64,000 bases of DNA, taken from positions 4,620,501 to 4,684,500 of the forward strand of contig JAYKKT010000040.1 of the NCBI GenBank assembly GCA_036023115.1, read 5' to 3'. Positions 41,457-53,900 of this stretch are shown here, piece by piece. Positions within the stretch are counted from its first letter, which is position 1, and every line of letters starts with the position of its first letter. Position numbers and translations under genes: made by a program. Below the pieces are notes generated by a model, which worked only from the letters and a program-made list of their open reading frames with translations, did no database searches and was not told the origin of the DNA. Source of the DNA: Brasenia schreberi. Lineage: Eukaryota > Streptophyta > Magnoliopsida > Nymphaeales > Cabombaceae.

Positions 41457-44400
41457 CTAAGAACAACAAGTTCCAGATTTGGGTTGATCTGCCGTTATGT
41501 CAACAAGAACCATTCCTGGCAGATTCTGTGCAGATTGGGCCCGTGGCAGTCTCTTTGCTGCATGTGAAAGAAACGAGGTGACCTTGTCATTTATACATGA
41601 GGGTCAGAATAGGACACTTTCCAACATGCAGCATACAAAATTTTTCTCTTCCAGCCCCTAGTCATACAAATCGGGAAGGAGTAGGTCTTACTTTTCTGAC
41701 TGAAAACAACTGACCAATATTACACCTACGTATGCCATTAAAATGAAACTAACCAGGGCAGGGAGTGAAACATCAAACTAAAAGTAAATAGTTGAATTGA
41801 CTTCTGCAAACTACTCACTCATCATTAATCTGCACTTGAATCCAACACTAGAGCTTGCAAATGAATGTGGACTCAGGGCATTCTTCTCTGACTACTTCAA
41901 TCTCTCCTCCAATTACTACAATCCAAAGTTCAGCTCTCTTCTTTCTTTCTCGGGCTTTTGAAACTGGCGATTGATCTAATTACCCACCTTCTCTTAGTGA
42001 TTTTTATATTTGAGTCTCGTTGTATTTAGTGGTAATACGATTGCCATCCAGGATTCTTGATATCATTTTGTTCACTTGATTCTGCACATGTTTCTTAGTA
42101 TTTATCGGTAATCTATAATAGAGCCACTTATAGTTAAAAGTACAATCCAATAATATGTAAAGCTTTTAAAGTCATTAAAAGAGAATGAAACCCATTCTTT
42201 CAATGAAACACGTAACGACCCAACTTGGTGTGTTTTTGTTATCTGTATGCACCGTATCGTACAATACAGTACGATACGTATCGTATAATATGGATAAGAC
42301 AAAGGATAAGACACGATATGATATGGGCGATACACCCCAAAAAAAATCGAAATCTTTTTTTTCAATTTTTTTTTTTCAAGTTTCTGGCCTCTCTTCACTT
42401 CTCTCAAAGGCATCCTCCGATATGCTTGTTTGAGAATACAAGTTGTGTATATAACATGTAAATTCGGTTTTATAATTTTATTTATTGAATAAGAATAATT
42501 TATGAACAAATAAAAATTATGACAAAATCATTTTCCTTTTTGTTGGCAACTTTTAGGTATATTTCTGCTACCAGTTTCTAATTTCATGAAATCGCAAACA
42601 ATGAAGAACAATTTGGTTGTCTCGGTTCATTAAGTGGGCATTTCACAACTTTACTATTTTAGGGTTTAGCTTACATGACTTCCATTGAGTTGAACATGAT
42701 GAACATGTATGAGGCTTAACTCATGATCAACATGTATGAGGCTTAACTCGGCCTGTGAAGTGAGAAATGAAGCTCAGGATTAGTTAAAAAGCTAGTCTCC
42801 AGTAAAAGAAAAAGGAGATATCATCAAGTAACAATATCATATCATTGAGGTGTCATAGACTCAATAATCAAAGAAATGGAGCTCATCGTTTTGTTCACAT
42901 ATGAAAATTAGCAAATATGACAACTACATGTACAAAGATAGCAATTTGTTAATTTTGATATATTAAATGAGTGGATTATGGAAGATAACGAAGAAAATAC
43001 ACTCCTAAACGAAAAAGACATTGCATGAATTAATTTGAAAGGAGTGTAACAACACATGAATTAATTTGAAAGGAGTGTAACAACATCATAAAGGAGATAA
43101 TATTTTGATTTTAAAGCAGAAGGTGATGAGAAACTTTAAATCTTCATCAAGGAGAAGATGAAGATTATTTAGTTAATGATCCTGAAACAAATTTACAATA
43201 TGTAAAATGTAAATGTATTTCATTTTTTTGCTTCAAAATATGTAAATTTGGATGCAATTGTTCAATGTTGAACGCTCAATATGTACTAAACTTTGCATTA
43301 TATGAATTCAAAGCAATTACCAGATTTTTCCTAATTTTTCTTGATTTTTTTTTCAGATTTTTACTGATTTATCCTGATTTTTTTTTAAATATTTTTTCTA
43401 TTTTTTTAATATTAAAGTACGATACGATACGCCCATATCGTGGAGCCCAGCGATACAATACACGTCAGACAACACTGGCTCTAGTAGTTTAGCCACAAAA
43501 CCTCACCAATCATCTTAGGAGAAATCATTCCAACCTAAACGATATGGTCACAGAGACCAATAACAAGTAGGCAATAGCATTTCCCAGTGCAGCCGAACCA
43601 TGTTTCTTGCATCATTAAATTTTCAACTATTTAGAAATGAAAATCCTGCCTTACCTATCTCATAAAAAATTTCATTCACATGAATTGCAGTCTTTGCAGA
43701 TGTTTCTGTGAAAAAAAGCCCATTATCCTCAGCATATGCTCGACCTTCCTGCAGATCAATAAATAGTTTCAGACACCATCAGCTACATCAATAAAAAAGG
43801 AAGCAAAATATTCTAATGCAGCACATCAAGTTTTGAAACAATGCAGGGAAAGCAAACATCATGAAGTAAATAGAAAAGCGACCAAGTTTTATAGAGAAGA
43901 AAAGAATAAAATCAAGTGGAAGCAATTGGCAGAACAAAAAAGTATAAAGCGATCGAAGAAAGAAATAAACAACTTGACAGAATAGTAGAAATCCAATACT
44001 TGCTGTGGAAATAAATTTTAAAAAATTATCACCACAGTTGAGTACAACACAGTTGGTAATAAATTTCATTTCTAAGGACATTTATGCTTGTCCAATACAA
44101 CACGTGAGTACTTTGCAAACTAAGCTGGCCCTTATTCTGAACAAGTAGGCAACCGTGTTCACTGTTTAATAGTGACATATAATGATGTACCAATATTGAC
44201 TAATCTAGACTGATGATTCTTCATCATGCATAATAAACATACAACATTAAGTTCTGCGTAATCCTCAGGAGGCTAACTCTAAATGAATTGAGACTCGAGA
44301 GAGAATAGAATATAGTTAGCGTAGTTGCTCACTAAAAGCCAGTCATAATTGACAAATCTAAAGGGCCTCCTTTTTAAAGAAAAAAGAATGCTAAAGGACC

Positions 44401-45537
44401 AAATGTAGGCATTTATCGAAATCACTATTCTAAATCTCTTAAAAGAGAGTTTCAAGATCACTGCTTCTACATATTGTAGTTTTCGATTTACAGCCAACCA
44501 ACCATCACAAACATGAATAGTGGGAAACTACAATAGAAAGTCAGTTCAGTCACAGCAGAAGAGAAGTAACACTTGCCTCAGGTGTCACTTTTCTTCTCTC
44601 AGACAAATCCACTTTATTTCCAGCAAGTGCCGTCACCATGTTAGGGTTACCTATAAAAGAGCAAGAGCAAGTTAAATATTTTGTTCAAGTTGAGAAGTAG
44701 CTTGATTATAAATTCAAACACACACAGAGTATCAAACACAATCGGTACCATATAGGAGGAAGAATCAACGTGACAAACAAGAAGTTGTAAGGGAAGAAAG
44801 AAGATACACCAACTTTTCAAAATACCAAATTTGTCCTAGGAAGAAAGAAAATACACTAACTTAAGAAAATATCAAAGTGAGTCAATGTTATATAGGAGGA
44901 AAATATCCTTCCTGCTGACCAATGGCTTGCCAACTCTTATTTACTCTCCTGCTCGATGATCCTTTTTCCTTATTTGACCTCAACATTTTCCTCTTCCAAA
45001 AACCTTCTACTTTGTTAGTTGAGGTGCAAAATTCAGTTTCTGTTTGGGTTCTCAGTCAGGAAACAGAAAATATATAGGAGGAAAAATATAAGCTTCAGAT
45101 CATACGGCAACACAAACCTTGCTTCTGCAGCTCCTGTACCCACTTCTTTGCCCGTGAAAAAGAATCCTGGTAAGTTAGCATGTTAGAACCATCAAATACA
45201 AAAGCAGAAAACAGGCACAATAACAAACTGGAGAAAAGATCGCAATACCAAATAAAAGGATATCGAATAAATCAGGCAAGAGTAAATGGGCACCAGTTGC
45301 TAGTCATGGTCAGGTACCTCTTTAAAAAATCTTAGCAACAAAAGCAAACATATGATTCTTTGCAGTGTTTGCAAACACTAGACGCTTACAAAGCATTTAC
45401 CAAATGTGTTGGTTGCTAAGCACTGCCCCCGTGATCACATAAGCCGTATACGTCCAAATGTGCACTTCAAGAAGAACTAGCGCAGCTTAATTCTCACATA
45501 CATATTTCCCCTAACCTCCTCCTGCGAACCCCAGAAA

Positions 45538-45617
<80 letters not shown>

Positions 45618-46426
45618 GCCCATAACCAAAACTAAGTTAAATGAATAAGAGCAAAGCGTTCTGAAAACGATAGCCAATCCTTTCACCGTCGCATGCATGA
45701 TGCGCAAATTGATGCACCCGGCACGACATTTTATAATCTTGTTCATATTAAACACCAAGAAAATAAGGGATCTTAAAACTCAACTAGATTTCAGCAAGAT
45801 GAAATTTAGATGACGAAAAACCACATACCAAAACAGCCAAACAATCATGAAAATGAGGCCTAACTCACAAAGTATACCATGAAAAAAAAGGATAGGAACA
45901 AAAAGATGGAGGCGAAAGGTTGGCCACCGGATTCGTTATGTCATAAACGATAATGGCGGCAGCCGCTCCCCGATAATACATGGGAGCCAGACTATGGTAT
46001 CTCTCCTGCCCAGCAGTATCCCATATCTCGAATTTGATTGTTCTATCGTTTACCGACAACGTTTGGGAGAAGAAGGCCGCCCCGATCGTCGATTCCTGCT
46101 CAATTTCCATCAACCCGAATCAACAGGCTCAACCAAGTCAACAAAACGTTTCCAAAGTCAAGAAAAAGAGAAGAAACAGATATGCAGATCGAAATTCCCA
46201 CCTGGAACTCGAGGTATTGGCCCTTGACAAATCTGAGAACAAGGCTCGATTTACCCGCTCCCATATCCCCGAGAAGAACCTAAGGTAATAGGTCTCACCG
46301 CAAATAAACAATTTCACAGAATCTTTACTTCAAAAAGTCGGAATAAATATTAACAATACAAGCACAATTTGGGAATTGGGGAATTACGAGCTTAGCATTA
46401 ACGCTATTGTTGCCGATCGTCGCCAT
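41457..46426 (-). CDS. RABF2: Rab5-type small GTPase (RabF2, RHA1/ARA7-like)
   Basis: Endosomal Rab controlling early and late endosome and vacuolar traffic. Seven exons: 46426-46388, 46279-46202, 46095-45928, 45166-45118, 44650-44577, 43748-43655 and 41557-41457. They total 603 bp, 200 residues, with no break. Visible motifs: P-loop GDMGAGKS (17-24), switch [10 protein letters not shown] (40-48), [12 protein letters not shown] (64-75), GNKVD (122-126), ETSAK (151-155), and a C-terminal TCCS for double geranylgeranylation. It has no N-terminal myristoylation signal, so it is the conventional RabF2 class and not ARA6/RabF1. Intron 5 starts with GC (GAG|GCAAGT), a minor but known donor; every other intron is GT-AG. 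Intron 6 is 2.1 kb and holds a hAT-like element. The length equals that of Arabidopsis RHA1. Confidence 0.95.
42234..43477. mobile_element. Non-autonomous hAT-like element (GATACG family) in Rab intron 6
   Basis: About 1.24 kb. The right end is CAACACTG (reverse complement CAGTGTTGTC); the left end is eroded (TTTTTGTTATCTGTATGCACC against CAGTGTTATCCGTATCGCACC in the 52.8-kb copy). GATACG/GTATCG words cluster at both ends, and the interior (GGCATCCTCC and neighbours) parallels the 52.8-kb copy throughout. The flanking 8-mers do not match, so the left boundary is approximate. No transposase frame. Confidence 0.75.
45541..45617. repeat. (CA)n(TA)n microsatellite in Rab intron 3
   Basis: 60 bp of CA followed by about 17 bp of TA. 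Confidence 0.95.
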
Positions 46427-47437
46427 GATCGGTTGATCGTTAGAGTCGTTTCAACAGAGAGAAAAATAATAATTGTTTTCCCGACGCGGCGGAAGAAAGA
46501 AACGAAGATCTCTTCCTCCACTCTCGCTCTTTCTCTTGCGTGCGACTGCCGCCACACGCAAAAACAAGTCGGATCTATTTATTGCATGAGTTACGAGATG
46601 CAAATGGATTGGATCACGTCTCCATCACAAGTTCACAACCATGTGAATCAAGGATTTGGATTAGTGTTGCAGACGGCCGGATCTGTCTTCAATCCGAATA
46701 TGTTTGCCGGGCCTACTTAGTGATGCCAGTACCAGACCTCGAACCGAGTCCAAACCCAGATTTTATCTGAAAAATCAAGCTTTTTTTTCAAAATTTTCAG
46801 ATTATCAAAATAGAAACGGGGTTTGGGTAAAAACTTTTCAATAAACTGCTGAAAGCTTGAGTTTCGAAAACCCTGCATATAGAACTCATGACCCGATTCC
46901 GAATCATGGCTTTTGAAAAAAAACCTTTATGAATCGATTTGTGGTTCTACACCAAGTTTCAGCATTGGCTTCCTCCCACTTGGTCATGGTGTTTCGTACC
47001 CGAAATGCAGTTACTGGGACAACATTGGACCGGATTCAAATCCAAATTCCAAAACAAAAAGAAAGACTTGATTGAATTACTTATCAATTCAGTTTTCCCT
47101 TTTAGATACGAGTCCGAATTTGATTCGAGATGTGCAAGATGTCCAGACCTTATTATCATTCATTCACAGTTGGATGCAACACCGAATTCTTTGGTCCTGA
47201 GTCCAAATTCAAACCTAGACAGGGCTAAGAATCAACATTGGTAACCCTATCTTGCTGGGAAACTGGTCGGTTTTGAAATATGAATCACAGAATGCAAGTC
47301 GAGATCAAATCGGACGCTGTAATGCTTGGATCCAATCTGAGTTCCACCAGTTTACTCCTCTAAAAGCATTAGTGCATTAAAGTGAAATTAGTGATTGATC
47401 AAACTTGTGTAAGCAAACACTGCAACCATAAAGACGC

Positions 47438-47475
<38 letters not shown>

Positions 47476-47952
47476 GCAACCCACAAGCACATTTTAGAGT
47501 GCTTTTTCTGGACAAAGGTAACCATAAAGATGTGATCTTCGAGACAAACAAAGCTTCCAATCTACTCCTTTAGATCAGGGATAATTGAGCTTAGCTTCTT
47601 TGTCTTCCAGCATCCAAGTCCATGCATAAAAGGGAGACGTGATAGCGAAACCATCAAAACTGTTGGTAGTACACCATGAATCTAATAACAAGAAATAGAA
47701 ACAGATTTCTAGAAAACAGTAATTTCATAATCATTTGATAGGAAAAGCATTGCATTTTCAGAGAGTTTCTCTAAAAGATTATATACATCAAGTAGACAGT
47801 GAACCTACTGTTTTAACAGCCAGCGTATAGATCTAAATTAAGGCCATAGTAGGCTCCGAGGAGTTACCAAGAAAGCATGAAATGGGGAATTCATGTCAGC
47901 TCCTCACATTTTGGGGCTAAAAGAGCAACAAACTGGCAGCTAACCGACCTTT
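46427..47952. other. Rab promoter region and spacer to the UBX gene
   Basis: The first 150 bp upstream of the Rab start should hold its leader and promoter; no convincing TATA box is seen. The rest is AT-rich, with a (GT)n(GA)n tract near 47440-47476. The right end should hold the 3' UTR of the UBX gene. Confidence 0.45.
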
Positions 47953-50900
47953 TCATTCCCATCTAAGAGAAACCATTGAATTTGAAAGACCGGCCTCTGC
48001 AAAGCTTAGGTTGCTATTGTAGTCTAGCTGTTTGGATGCACCTGGTATTGCTTGCGTCAAGAGAAATGGTCGTGATTCAGCTTCTTCTGAAATGGAGCCG
48101 CAGAAGGACCATAGCAGCTGTATTCAAAATTCAAAAACCAGTTTACATAAGATCTCCAAGCACGGCAGATCAGTAGTAACAACATTTTCCTGTGAAAAAT
48201 TCGAATATATGATGACATAAAGCAACTGTGCTCTCAGCAATGAATAATGTAACATCAAGATACTGATCAGAATAATGCCACTAAAACCAAAACAAAATCA
48301 AGCATTATCCCACGCAAAGTGTAGTCAGCCACATGGATTCTTAGTTCCCATCATGCTCTTCGATCTTATGTCTTTAATAGGCCTTTCAGAAAAAATACCA
48401 TATGACCAAAGTAGGGGGATGTACCTTTATTGGATCTGTTAGAAGGAAGTTCCTACGATGCCTTTGCCCATCAGGGAGACGAACCAAGACTTTGCACAGA
48501 AGGCTGTTGTCACACTTTGGCTCATCGGGTAGTGGAGGGTACGTAGAAGCCTTGGTGTAATTAGGAACTTCAGGCTCAGGATCCTTCCGTTTGCGTTGTT
48601 CGTCTTCATCTGATATCACTGCAGGTTGTTTCACATCCTCGAGAGATGCAGCTATAGCCTTTAAAACATCCTCATCTTCTTCGTTGGGATCAGCAGCTAC
48701 TGATGATGCCTCTGGAAATGCAGCATGAAGTGCAGAGAAATATTGAAGGTACATACATGATAATGAACCATAAAACCTAATACCGGCTGATACACCAATT
48801 GAACTCTAGGGTTGTTTCGGTAGCCAAGACAACAAGCAGGACAGAAACAGATTCAACAAGGATGTTGCTTTGAATGATGGCAAAACAAACAAGTCAAATC
48901 AGATAATTATAAATAATCAAGAGTTGCTCAATAATTAACAGAAATTTTAATAAATTGAGAGCAGAATGCAGTGCCACGAATCAGTTATTTAATCATTAGA
49001 AAAGGTCATCCAATTGATCACCATCCCTCTACTTCAATCACCACGCATCTTTGGTTCACACACTGTTCAGGGATTCGGAGGGTGTATACAACCAGTTAAA
49101 CAAGGTAAGGCCGTGTTAAAGATCTGGAGATGTGGCCCATCAACTTAAAGATAACCTACTTAAACCAGAGCAACCAAATTCAACGAGCATCAGGCTTGAC
49201 CAAAACCATGACCTGTATCAACCTCTTATGGTGGCCTTGAGTTGAAACTCTAAACAAACTCTTGAAAGACAACAAAAATTAGAATTCCCATTATAACCAA
49301 CTCAACCACAAATCACCAGAAGAAACTCGGCTGCTTCTGGCAGTTGACATTGGGCGGCCTGTCTGAAAGAGCCCTGCATAATATGATTGACCACATTTGA
49401 GAATCAGCAGTTGATCTGTCTCAGGACCACCGGAGTCATTTCCTTTCAGTATGCAACAGGAGATAATATCTTGTACGAATTGATGCATGCACTGACGTAG
49501 AAGACGAGCTCCAAGAAACAAAAAGAAAAAAATAAGAGGGAACAAGGGGGTTTGTGGACTTTGGAGGAGAAAAGTTGCACGCTAGGGAGTGGAAAACCCT
49601 TCAGATCACAGTTGTTTCAAACAGCAAAGCAACTTGCAATTCTTTCAAATGAATAGGATGTTTTTTTCTCATCATAAAAAGTTGACAATAGACTACACAA
49701 CGTACAGTACAAAGATATCGGTTACCCATGAAAATTCAGGCCTCAGACTGGACATCATCACAAATTACCCAGACGATAGGAAGAACATAATTGGCCCAAA
49801 TACCTGACTTTTGTTGGCCATTTTCAGCATTCTCTCTCATACGCTTGGAAGGATGAGATGTATGGTGATCCATAGGACCCTTATCCATGTATGGAAGAAG
49901 ATCCTACATTTGCATATTTCATGAAAAAGTTAAAAGAGCATAAATTAGCAAACAACTGAATCCAGAATATGATGAGAACATCTTTAGTTTGATAGTATAA
50001 CAAGGCCTATAAAAATATGAACGCATTAGTGTTAGTACCTCCAGCATACGCTCTGGTCCAACCATGCCGCACCATGAACGCATTTTTTGCCCAGTGATGG
50101 GATCAATGACCAGAACAACAGGAATACTTACCAGTTTATAGTAAGTACAGACCTTTTTGCCTTCAGACGTATCATCATATATCTGAAACAAAATCAGGCT
50201 TTTAAATTGGCACTTGAACAACGCAGAAGTACAAGAGTTATGATGAGTAATCTCAACTCGGCTCAGTGACACAATTATCTAATACAGCAAGTGGATGATT
50301 TTATTAGTTTACTTGACTGCTTGTAAGTGAAGCCTCTCATGAAAGGCTTATGTAATCTTATCACGCACTTAATTTGTTTTTGCTAGATCACAGAGAGTGG
50401 AGAACTGGAGATATTGCAATACCTTATGTTACCAAAAAGCTGCAGCAGCGGCACCTAGATGCCCGTCTGTATATATATTTCTTTTAAAGTTCCTTCTTGA
50501 TTATACTGGTAAAGAATGAAAATTGTTTAAATTTTTTTATATCATGAAATATATGTATGTAAGTTTCTTCTTCTTTTTTTGTACCTTTATCTGTATATTT
50601 TACATTTCTTTTATTAATTCTCACTAGACTGCATAGGCTCGTTCATACCTCTTCCAGAAGTCTGGCAACCTAGGCCATGGCTAGGGATTTTGAGAAAATT
50701 GCAAGAATCGCGTACACCATACTCTATTTGAAATGCCTGAAGGTCTTGCTACAGGATTGAAATCCATGATTATGTACCCCACTAAGAAACCTTAGGGGGC
50801 AAGGAAGGTTATCCTTTCTTCTTCTCTTTCATTTTATCTAATTTTCTTAGGTTTCATCATATTTGATACACGAAATGTGTGTATTGTATATGTCATATAA

Positions 50901-53900
50901 GGGAAATTTGCCATGTAATGACATCTATCAAATACTTCTCAACCCAAGCCACTTTAGAACTACAACAATATAATGCGCCTGTATGTCTTACCTGCCAGAA
51001 GATGAAACAACCGCTGATTGTTTGTGCAACAGCTTCATTGGACCAAGTATCTCTGTTCAACTACATTGATCCAAATAATTATAAGTTGAGCTGCTACCTT
51101 CCAAAATTCTCAAATTATGAATAAATATAAGAAGCAGGAAATATCTTACCATATGAGAGCTGAATTCCTTTGTAGATTGCACATTCACGATAAGCCACTT
51201 GTCCATCTTAGAAGCTTCTACCTTTGCCTGTAATGTACAAAAACTAACATAAGAACCAAGAAAAGAACTCATATGTGAAAGCTTTAGCTTCCTCCCTCCG
51301 ATGCTCTGTTTTGTGTTTGTGCATCTAATGCATACATGTGTGCGTCTGTGAAGCTTCTATCTTTGCCTGAAATCACCAAAGAGAACGTGCACACACACAC
51401 ACACACCTCCCAGGCCCTTGGATATGAACACTATCCCATGAGATGAAGTCCCTAGATTGCTGCCATTCAGCATTCACAGAGGCTGCCAAATCCCGAGAGA
51501 TAGAACACCAATAAATCCTAAGACCAGTAGCTGCAGTGAAAATGACACTGCAATTTATCATCTGACTTCATATGAATTTTCTAATTCACATATGTACCAT
51601 GAAACCTCACACACTCACAGAGGGAGAGGGAGAGGAAGGCAACGGAAATAGGTACATCTCATTCAAGCAACAGAACTGGATATCCTAAACTACCTGCTCA
51701 AAAGTTCCCTGGTACATCAATGCAAATGGGGGTCGATACAGAGAAGCAAGATTATCTCGAGAACCATCAGCTGTAGAGGTAACAGCACCATTAGAATCCC
51801 AAACATCAGCAGCATGCTTAGCCTCATCCGCAAAATCTCGAAATGCAACAACTGAATTTGGCTGGTGCGAAGGATAGGCTGCTCGGTTTCTATAACCAAA
51901 GAAAGAAGCTGGTGAAAATTGAAAGTGCACTCCACAAAGAAGTAAGACAAATATAAGCACAACACAAGAAAACCCATGTTCATTTTGTTGAAAATAAATT
52001 CTCAAGCACTTCCACAAGTTGGCCAATTCCTACGTTGTCATAGTGCATCTTTACAAGCATTTATACATAGCATATCATATAATAAAGTTCTGCCTTTTTC
52101 AAAATTGAAAAAGTTAATATAGAGAATTAGGAATACATATTACATGATAAACTAATACAAATATCCATATCCATTCAACAAGTCAAATAATATCACATGC
52201 TAAACTTGTATAAGTAACATGGCAAAATAGCTCCCTACCCTGATGAAGCACAAGAAACATTGATCAAAAGTTAGACGCTAGAATGGTCATTATGTCCCTC
52301 ATGGCAAGATACAAAGTCGGTTAATTAAAACCTTAAAAAGAGAATCATGGTTACTCGGCCTTTAAAAATAGAGTAAATTTGAATGAAACTTCATAATGTA
52401 ACCAAAGGAGCCCTACTAGACTCAAAATTACAGTAGAATTTTCATCTACTATGTCAATCATCAGCAACCCAGCAACATTAGCCCAAGTTTAGAAGAACAT
52501 TTACATGACATTCTGTTCCTAGATGGTATAATATACAGCTCAACTACATTTTAAACCAACATACAGAAAACATATACTTGGAGAAACCACCAAATATAAC
52601 ATAGTCATAATTATGAGATGTATAATTAGGAAAGAATTTTTTAAAAATTGAGTAACCATGTACCCTGTTGGAAAGAAACAATAAAATGATCTAGCTTATT
52701 GTGAGTTAACTGCTAACATGGCACACGATAGGGATCTGTGCAAACAAAGAATCCATGTAGCCCAGTGTTATCCGTATCGCACCGTATCGTACGATACGGT
52801 GCGATACGTATCGTATCGTACGATACGGTGCGATACGTATCGTATCGTGGGAAGCCACGATACGATACGGTAACCTGTATCGTAAGATACAGGTTATCGT
52901 GCCGTATCGTACGATACGGGCGATACGCCTAAAATTTTTTTTTTTTCAAAATTTTTTTTTTTCAAAATTTTTTTTTTCAAAAAAATTTTTTTTTTCAAAT
53001 TTTTTTTGCATGTTTCTGCCCTCTCTTTCCCTCTCTTCACTTCCCTTAAAGGCATCCTCCAATATGCTTATAATTTGGGTTTATAATTTTATTTATTTAA
53101 TAAAAATAATGTATAAAAAAAATTTTATGACAAAATCATTTCCCTTTCTGTTACAACTTTTAGGTATATTTTTGCTAACAGTTTCTAATTTCATAAGATC
53201 GTAAACAATTAAAAACATTTAATTCTCTCGGTTCATTGAGTAGGGATTTCACAACTTCACTATTTTAAGGTTCACGTTACATGACTTCCATTGAGTTGAA
53301 CATGATCAATGTGTGTGAGGCTTAACTCAGTCTGTGAAGTGAGAAATGAAGCTCATGCATTAGTTAAAAAGCTAGTCTCCAATAAGAGAAAAAGGGGACA
53401 TTATCAAGTAATAATATAACATCATTAAGGTGTCATAGACTCAATAATCAAAGAAATGGAGCTCTTTGTTTTACTCACATATGAAAATTAGCAAATATGA
53501 CTACATGTACAAAGATAGCAGTTTGTTAATTTTGATATATTACATGAGTGAATTATGGAAGATAACGAAGAAAATGCACTCCTAAGTCCTAACTGAAGAA
53601 GACATTGCATGAATTAATTTGAAGTACAACAACATCATCAAGGAGAAGATGAAGATTATTTAGTTAATGATCCTTATACAAATTTACAATATGTAAAATA
53701 TAAATGTATTTCATTTTTTGATTCAAAATATATAATTTTGGATGCAATTGTTCAATATTAAATGTTCAATTTGTGCTAAACTTTGCATTATATGAATTTA
53801 AAGCAATTACCAGATTTTTTCAAAATTTTCCAGAATTTTCTTGATTTTTTTCGGATTTTTACTAATTTTATTGATTTTTTAAATAATTTTTATAGTTTTT

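Noticed and set aside
42102..42509. 135-residue frame with [20 protein letters not shown]
   Set aside because: Translation of GATACG repeats in the hAT-like element; no protein significance. The same holds for 52738-52932.
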